DNA of 64,000 nt from Gammaproteobacteria bacterium (GTDB lineage Bacteria > Pseudomonadota > Gammaproteobacteria > Steroidobacterales > Foliamicaceae), in the NCBI GenBank assembly GCA_011523505.1, contig WTGP01000018.1:245777-309776 (forward strand). Direction: 5' to 3'. A program made the translations under genes and the position numbers. This document shows positions 58,905 through 64,000 of this stretch, one piece after another (the stretch's first letter is position 1; the number at the start of each line of letters is the position of its first letter). The notes beneath the pieces are model-generated. The model worked only from the letters and a program-made list of their open reading frames with translations. It had not been told where the DNA came from and ran no database searches.

Positions 58905-61361
58905 GTGAAATCGCGCGCGAAAGTTGTCGTGATCGGAGGCGGCGTCGTGGGATGCGCCGCGCTGTATCACCTGGCCAGGAAGGGCTGGGGCGACGATGTG
59001 GTGCTGGTGGAAAAGGGCGAACTGACGTCCGGTTCGACCTGGCACGCCGCGGGCCTGCTGCCGCTGTTCAACATGAGCTATTCCGTGGGCCAGGTTCACA
59101 AGTACTCGGTCAAGCTCTACCGGCAGCTCGAGGAAGAGACGGGGCAGCAGGTCGGGTTCAACCAGGTCGGCAACCTGCGGCTGGCCATGAATGACGACCG
59201 CATGGACGAGTACTGTCAATACGCGGCGACGGCGAAAACCATCGGGGTGGACGTGCGCTTCCTGACGCCGGCGGAGATCAAGGCGCTCTGGCCCCTGTGC
59301 AATATCGATGGACTGGTGGGCGGCATCTTTCACCCGGAGGATGGCTACATCCAGCCCGCCGACCTGACCCAGGCGCTGGCCAGGGGCGCCCGCGCCCGCG
59401 GCGCCGCGATCTACCGCAACACCGCGGTGGTCGGGATCACGCGGGCGACCTCCGGCGCCTGGATAGTGCATACCGACAAAGGCGACATCACCTGCGATCA
59501 CGTGGTCTCCGCGACCGGGAATTTCGCCCGCCGGACCGGCGGGATGGTGGGACTCGACATCCCCGTGATGCCGGTGGAGCACCAGTACATCGTCACAGAA
59601 CCGCATCCCGACCTTGAGAAGCGCAAGCGCGAGGGCCTGCCCGAACTCGGCGTGCTGCGCGAATCGGACGGATCGTGGTACCTGCGCGAGGAAAACAGCG
59701 GTTTCATCCTCGGTCCCTACGAAAAGGACGCGCCCTGCTGCTATGTGGACGGCCCGGACCCGCAAGCCGAGTACGAACTGTTCCAGGAAGACATCGATCG
59801 CCTCATGCCGCACATCGAGGCCGCGATGAACCGGGTGCCGGCGTTCGCCGAAGTGGGGATCAAGAAAGTTTACAACGGCGCGATCGCCTACACGCCGGAC
59901 GGCAACCCGATCATCGGGCCGGCCTGGGGCATCGAGAATTTCTGGCTGTCCGAAGGGCACAGTTTCGGCATCACGGCGGCGGGCGGCGCCGGGTGGCAAC
60001 TGGCCGAGTGGATCGTCGAGGGCGAGCCGACCATCGACATGCTGGGCGTCGATCCGCGCCGCTTCGGCGAATACGCCACCAGGGACTACCTGGTCGAGAA
60101 AACCGAGGAAGCGTACGCGCACGTATTCATCATCCATTACCCGGACGAGGAGCGGCCGGCCGCGCGTCCGTTGCGCACTGCGCCCTGTTACGAACGAATG
60201 AAGGCGCGCGGCGCGGTGTTCGGACAGAAATTCGGCTGGGAGCGGCCGAATTTCTTCGCCACCGACGGCCTGCCCCAGGAAGACGACTGGTCGTTCCGCC
60301 GCTCGCGCTGGTTCGAGGCTGTGCGCAGGGAGGTCGACAACGTCACCCGCAACGTCGGCCTGCTGGACATGACGGCGTTCGCCAAGTGCCGTATATCCGG
60401 CCCCGGCGCGGAAGATTTCCTCAACCGGCTGGTCGCCAACCGCGTGCCGAAGCAGGAGGGGCGCCTGTGTCTGGCGCACGCGCTGAACCGCAACGGCGGC
60501 GTACATTCCGAGTTCACGATCCGGCGCGAAGCCGGCGATTCCTTCTACCTGGTTTCTGCCGGGGCCTTTCAGCGGCTGGACCACGACTACCTGCGCAAGT
60601 ACATGCCGCGCGACGGTTCGGTGCAGTTCACGCCATTGACCGGCGCTACCGGGGTGCTGGTGGTGGCCGGGCCGAAAGCCCGGAAGCTGCTGTCCCGGGT
60701 GACGCGCTCCGACCTGTCCAACGAGGCATTCCGCTGGCTGACCGCCCGCGATATCGTCGTGGGATCGGCGCCGGTCAACGCCATGCGGCTGAATTTCGTC
60801 GGCGAACTCGGCTGGGAGCTGCACCACCCCATGGAATACCAGAACCACATCTTCGATACGCTGTTCGAGGCCGGCGAGGACCTGGGGCTGGCGCCGTTCG
60901 GCATTCGCGCCATGGACTCCATGCGGATGGAAAAGTCCTACCGGCTGGTTGGCACGGAACTTTCGATCGAGTATTCCGCTTTCGAGTCGGCGCTGGACCG
61001 TTTCGTCAAGCCCGACAAGGGCGACTTTCTCGGGCGCGACCGGCTGCTGGCGGGAAGCCGGAACGGACTCAGCCAGGTGCTCGCCACGCTCGAGGTGCAC
61101 GAGGTCGAAGACGCCGACGCGCTGGGCAACAACGCGCTGCTCAAGGACGGCGAAACCGTCGGCCGCGCCACCAGCGGGAATTACGGCTTCCGCGTGGGCA
61201 AGTCGCTGGCGCTGGGCATGCTGCCGCCCGAACTGGCGGTTCCGGGGGTCGAGGTCGAGATCGAGGTCCTCGACAGGACCCTCCCGGCGACGGTGATTGC
61301 GGACAGCCCGTTCGATCCTGCCAATGAACGGCTGCGGGACGTGAACGGCGCCAACGGCTAG
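58905..61361 (+). CDS. Dimethylglycine dehydrogenase-like flavoprotein 3 (DAO + GcvT domains)
   Basis: 818-residue third paralogue: FAD motif [18 protein letters not shown], covalent-FAD candidate H47 in [13 protein letters not shown], then GcvT-type folate domains with [12 protein letters not shown]. The middle region differs from the other two copies, with [20 protein letters not shown] and [17 protein letters not shown] start at 58905, 16 bp after the HD gene. Directly before soxB, it is the best candidate for true dimethylglycine dehydrogenase, passing sarcosine to sarcosine oxidase and methylene-THF to the folate pool. Assignment of substrate among the three copies is inference. Confidence 0.88.
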   Translation: MKSRAKVVVIGGGVVGCAALYHLARKGWGDDVVLVEKGELTSGSTWHAAGLLPLFNMSYSVGQVHKYSVKLYRQLEEETGQQVGFNQVGNLRLAMNDDRMDEYCQYAATAKTIGVDVRFLTPAEIKALWPLCNIDGLVGGIFHPEDGYIQPADLTQALARGARARGAAIYRNTAVVGITRATSGAWIVHTDKGDITCDHVVSATGNFARRTGGMVGLDIPVMPVEHQYIVTEPHPDLEKRKREGLPELGVLRESDGSWYLREENSGFILGPYEKDAPCCYVDGPDPQAEYELFQEDIDRLMPHIEAAMNRVPAFAEVGIKKVYNGAIAYTPDGNPIIGPAWGIENFWLSEGHSFGITAAGGAGWQLAEWIVEGEPTIDMLGVDPRRFGEYATRDYLVEKTEEAYAHVFIIHYPDEERPAARPLRTAPCYERMKARGAVFGQKFGWERPNFFATDGLPQEDDWSFRRSRWFEAVRREVDNVTRNVGLLDMTAFAKCRISGPGAEDFLNRLVANRVPKQEGRLCLAHALNRNGGVHSEFTIRREAGDSFYLVSAGAFQRLDHDYLRKYMPRDGSVQFTPLTGATGVLVVAGPKARKLLSRVTRSDLSNEAFRWLTARDIVVGSAPVNAMRLNFVGELGWELHHPMEYQNHIFDTLFEAGEDLGLAPFGIRAMDSMRMEKSYRLVGTELSIEYSAFESALDRFVKPDKGDFLGRDRLLAGSRNGLSQVLATLEVHEVEDADALGNNALLKDGETVGRATSGNYGFRVGKSLALGMLPPELAVPGVEVEIEVLDRTLPATVIADSPFDPANERLRDVNGANG

Positions 61362-61374
61362 CACGGGAGCGGGC

Positions 61375-62625
61375 ATGAAGCGATACTCGGCGCTGGGCCT
61401 GCTGCGCAACGCGCTTGACTACAACCGGAACTGGCCGGCCGCCTGGCGCAGTCCCGAACCGAAGAAGAGCTATGACGCGATCATCGTGGGCGGCGGCGGG
61501 CACGGTCTGGCGACCGCCTACTACCTGGCCAGGGACCACGGCCTCCGGAATGTCGCCGTGCTCGAGAAGGGCTGGATAGGCGGGGGCAATACCGGCCGCA
61601 ACACATCCATCGTCCGCTCCAACTACCTCTGGACCGAGGCGTCGCTGCTGTACGAGAAATCGCTGCAACTCTGGGAAGGGCTGAGCCGGGACCTGAACTA
61701 CAACGTCATGTTCAGCCAGCGCGGCGTCTACAACCTCGGCCACTCGCTGCAGGACATGCGCGACATCGAGAGGCGCGTCAACGCCAACCGGCTCAACGGG
61801 ATCGACGCCGAGGTGCTTGGCCCGGCCGAGGTAAAGAGAGCGATTCCCTGCATCAATACCTCGCCTGGTGCGCGTTACCCGATACTCGGCGCATCGCTGC
61901 AGCGCCGTGGCGGGGTTGCGCGCCACGATGCCGTCGCCTGGGGCTTCGCGCGGGCGGCCGACGCGCTCGGCGTGGACATCATCGAACAGTGCGAGGTCAC
62001 CGGCATCGAGGTCCGGGCCGGCAGGGCCGTGGGCGTCGCGACCACGCGCGGCGCGATCGCGGCCGATCGCATCGGCGTGGTGGTGGCCGGAAACGCCGGC
62101 GTGCTGGCGGGAATGGCCGGACTGCGCCTGCCGATCGAAAGCCACCCCCTGCAGGCCTTCGTTTCCGAGCCCATAAGGCCGGTGCTGGACACCGTGGTCA
62201 TGTCCGGCGCGGTGCACGGATACATCAGCCAGTCCGACAAGGGCGAGCTGGTGATCGGCGCCGGGATCGACGCCTACAACGGCTACGGCCAGCGCGGCAG
62301 CTTCCCGGTGATCGAGCATGCGATGCAGGCGATCATCGAACTGTTCCCGGCGTTCAGCCGCGTGCGCATGCTCAGGCTGTGGGGCGGCATCGTCGACATC
62401 TGTCCGGACGCCTGTCCGATCGTGTCGAAAACGCCGGTGCAGGGCCTGTACTTCAATTGCGGCTGGGGCACGGGCGGATTCAAGGCGACGCCGGGTTCCG
62501 GGTGGGTCTTCGCGCACACGCTGGCCCACGACCGGCCCCACGACCTCAACGCGCCCTTCAGCCTGGACCGGTTCGCCTCGGGCGCGCTGATCGACGAACA
62601 CGGCGCCGCGGCGGTGGCGCACTAA
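61375..62625 (+). CDS. soxB: Heterotetrameric sarcosine oxidase beta subunit
   Basis: 416-residue flavin subunit of the heterotetrameric sarcosine oxidase, which demethylates sarcosine to glycine with transfer of the methyl to THF and production of H2O2. The FAD Rossmann motif is [17 protein letters not shown] (about 36-52). [19 protein letters not shown] is a SoxB signature. [19 protein letters not shown] contains the His to which FMN is covalently attached in the family. The start follows CGGGAGCGG. Length and order (B-D-A) match standard sox clusters; soxG would lie beyond the window. Confidence 0.95.
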   Translation: MKRYSALGLLRNALDYNRNWPAAWRSPEPKKSYDAIIVGGGGHGLATAYYLARDHGLRNVAVLEKGWIGGGNTGRNTSIVRSNYLWTEASLLYEKSLQLWEGLSRDLNYNVMFSQRGVYNLGHSLQDMRDIERRVNANRLNGIDAEVLGPAEVKRAIPCINTSPGARYPILGASLQRRGGVARHDAVAWGFARAADALGVDIIEQCEVTGIEVRAGRAVGVATTRGAIAADRIGVVVAGNAGVLAGMAGLRLPIESHPLQAFVSEPIRPVLDTVVMSGAVHGYISQSDKGELVIGAGIDAYNGYGQRGSFPVIEHAMQAIIELFPAFSRVRMLRLWGGIVDICPDACPIVSKTPVQGLYFNCGWGTGGFKATPGSGWVFAHTLAHDRPHDLNAPFSLDRFASGALIDEHGAAAVAH

Positions 62626-62649
62626 CGGCACGACGCCGGGTTCCCGAGC

Positions 62650-62967
62650 ATGCTGCTGATCGAATGTCCATGGTGCGGCCCGCGGGCCGAGACCGAGTTC
62701 AGCTACGGCGGGGAAGCCGGCATTGAGCGCCCCGCCGACCCGTACGCGCTGAGCGACGCCGAATGGGCCGACTACCTGTTCTTCCGACGCAACCCGCGCG
62801 GCGCACACCGGGAGCTTTGGCATCACGCCCAGGGCTGCCGGCGGTGGTTTGGCGTCGAGCGCGATACGGTCAGCTACCGCATCGAGAAGAGCTACAGATT
62901 GAGCGGCGCCGGCAGCGGCCGGCCGGCCGCTGCCCATATTGAAGCCAGCAAAGAGAAGCGCCGCTGA
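62650..62967 (+). CDS. soxD: Sarcosine oxidase delta subunit
   Basis: 105-residue zinc-binding small subunit. The ligand set C6, C9, H59, C63 (CPWCG near the start, HHAQGCRRWF later) matches the positions known for the family. Further signatures are ADYLFFRRNPRGAHRELW and ERDTVSYRIEKSYRL. It stabilises the alpha-beta assembly. Lies 24 bp after soxB and 2 bp before soxA. Confidence 0.95.
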   Translation: MLLIECPWCGPRAETEFSYGGEAGIERPADPYALSDAEWADYLFFRRNPRGAHRELWHHAQGCRRWFGVERDTVSYRIEKSYRLSGAGSGRPAAAHIEASKEKRR

Positions 62968-62969
62968 CC

Positions 62970-64000
62970 ATGGCTGCCGGCCAACCGAATCGTTTGCCGC
63001 ACGGCGGGCGGATAGACCGTTCGCAGCCCCTGGCGTTCTCGTTTGACGGCAGGGCCTTCGAGGGCTTTGCCGGCGACACGCTGGCGTCCGCGCTGATGGC
63101 CGCCGGCGTATCCCTGGTGGGACGCAGCTTCAAGTTGCGGCGCCCGCGCGGGATCGTCGGCAGCGGCGCGGAGGAACCGAACGCGATCATGCAGATCGGC
63201 GAAGGCGCCGCGGCGCAGCCCAACTTGCCGGCAACGCGGGTCGAACTCCGTGGGGGGCTGAACGCGCGCCCTACCAGGGGCTGGCCGGGGGTCCGCTTCG
63301 ATATCGGGGCGGTCAACGACTTTTTCGGCCGGGTGCTGGGCGCCGGCTTCTACTACAAGACCTTCATGTGGCCGCGCTCCTGGTGGAAGCACTACGAGCA
63401 CGCGATCCGCAAGTCGGCAGGCTTCGGCCAGGCGCCGGACGGGCCCGATCCCGACCGATACGAGCACATGAACGCGCACTGCGACGTGCTGGTGGCCGGC
63501 GGCGGGCCGGCCGGCCTGATGGCGGCGCTGGCGGCGGCGAAGTCGGGCGCCCGGGTGATTCTCGCCGACGAGCAGAACGAATTCGGCGGCAGTCTGCTCG
63601 CGTCCGCCGCGAGCATCGACGGGGTCCCGGCCGCCGAGTGGGCCGCCTCCGCGGTTGCGGAACTGCAAGGCCTGGACGACTGCGTCCTGTTGCCTTCAAG
63701 CACGGTTTTCGGTTACCACGATCACAACTTCCTGACGATTGCCGAGCGTTGCGCCGTCCATCCCGGCAGCTCAAACGGCGAAGGCGTCCGGGAGCGGCTC
63801 TGGCGGGTCCGGGCCGGGCAGGTAGTGCTGGCGCAGGGCAGTTTTGAGCGACCGCTGGTGTTCTGCAACAACGACCGGCCCGGCGTGATGCTGGCGTCGG
63901 CGGTATCGACCTACATCGACCGGTATGCGGTCCTGCCCGGCCGCCGCGCGGTGGTCTTCACCAACAACGATTCCGCGTACCGGGCGGCGATCAGCCTGGC
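62970..64000 (+). CDS. soxA: Sarcosine oxidase alpha subunit (3' end outside window)
   Basis: First 343 codons of the large sarcosine oxidase subunit; no stop is reached before the right edge. The N-terminus shows the family pattern RIDRSQPLAFSFDGRAFEG, then GDTLASALMAAGVSLVGRSF (2Fe-2S-ferredoxin-like fold without Cys) and RPRGIVGSGAEEPNA. The NAD/FAD-type Rossmann motif DVLVAGGGPAGLMAALAAAKSG follows at about 173-194. Residues expected later (folate-binding GcvT-like domain) are outside. The ATG at 62970 follows soxD by 2 bp, so the soxBDA genes are one transcript. Confidence 0.94.
   Translation, partial: MAAGQPNRLPHGGRIDRSQPLAFSFDGRAFEGFAGDTLASALMAAGVSLVGRSFKLRRPRGIVGSGAEEPNAIMQIGEGAAAQPNLPATRVELRGGLNARPTRGWPGVRFDIGAVNDFFGRVLGAGFYYKTFMWPRSWWKHYEHAIRKSAGFGQAPDGPDPDRYEHMNAHCDVLVAGGGPAGLMAALAAAKSGARVILADEQNEFGGSLLASAASIDGVPAAEWAASAVAELQGLDDCVLLPSSTVFGYHDHNFLTIAERCAVHPGSSNGEGVRERLWRVRAGQVVLAQGSFERPLVFCNNDRPGVMLASAVSTYIDRYAVLPGRRAVVFTNNDSAYRAAISL

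Noticed and set aside
58662..61409. Open frame of 915 codons on the minus strand
   Set aside because: Antisense to the third DMGDH-like gene; no recognisable motif or start signal.

Overview
The window is a dense, GC-rich (about 65% by eye) bacterial chromosome segment. It holds 46 protein genes, two of them cut by the window edges, and no RNA gene, mobile element or CRISPR array that I can see. Three TonB-dependent receptors, Tat and Sec signal peptides and periplasmic cytochromes mark a Gram-negative. The gene mix (split alternative complex III, TPR-sulfotransferase, BCCT carrier, sarcosine and dimethylglycine oxidation) suggests an aerobic marine or host-associated proteobacterium. That placement is inference; no taxonomic marker gene is present.

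Layout. 1-5.8 kb (-): an alternative complex III-like operon (pentahaem cytochrome, Mo-oxidoreductase-like subunit, FeS subunit, NrfD, DUF3341, cytochrome c). 5.9-7.4 kb: an acyl-CoA synthetase of unusually low GC. 7.5-16.7 kb: two Tat-exported enzymes (M24 hydrolase and class V aminotransferase), divergent from a complete dipeptide-type ABC importer and a flavoprotein. 16.7-20.5 kb (-): a SAM methyltransferase, a 98-residue unknown and a TonB receptor. 20.6-24.0 kb (+): two VOC proteins coupled to CysD and CysC without CysN. 24.1-30.2 kb (+): a soluble NAD formate dehydrogenase (fdsGBA, fdsD, fdhD). 30.2-36.6 kb (-): two dimethylglycine-dehydrogenase-like flavoproteins and an MmsA-type aldehyde dehydrogenase. 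36.8-39.4 kb (+): corrinoid protein, PF13769-like protein and an MttB-family methyltransferase. 39.4-49.7 kb: two more TonB receptors, an alpha/beta hydrolase, a TauD-type dioxygenase, a BCCT transporter and a TPR-sulfotransferase. 49.8-64 kb (+): fhs, a second MttB homologue, DUF1638, MetV-like and MetF proteins, methyl-THF:corrinoid methyltransferase, a corrinoid-activation ASKHA protein, an HD protein, a third DMGDH-like protein and soxBDA.

How it fits together (inference from families). A quaternary or tertiary methylamine, probably glycine betaine or a relative, enters by BCCT. An MttB homologue moves a methyl group to the corrinoid protein, the pterin methyltransferase passes it to THF, and the ASKHA protein reactivates the corrinoid. 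DMGDH-like enzymes and sarcosine oxidase remove the remaining methyls as methylene-THF. MetF/MetV run oxidatively, Fhs releases formate with ATP gain, and formate dehydrogenase makes CO2 and NADH. Alternative complex III is a plausible exit for quinol electrons. FolD and the glycine cleavage system are not in the window.

The parts I find least explained are: the HD protein with PhnZ/TmpB-like spacing, the short CysD without CysN beside VOC proteins, two MttB homologues with one corrinoid protein, and the unknown families embedded in the C1 operons. No recognisable transcription factor is encoded anywhere in the 64 kb.
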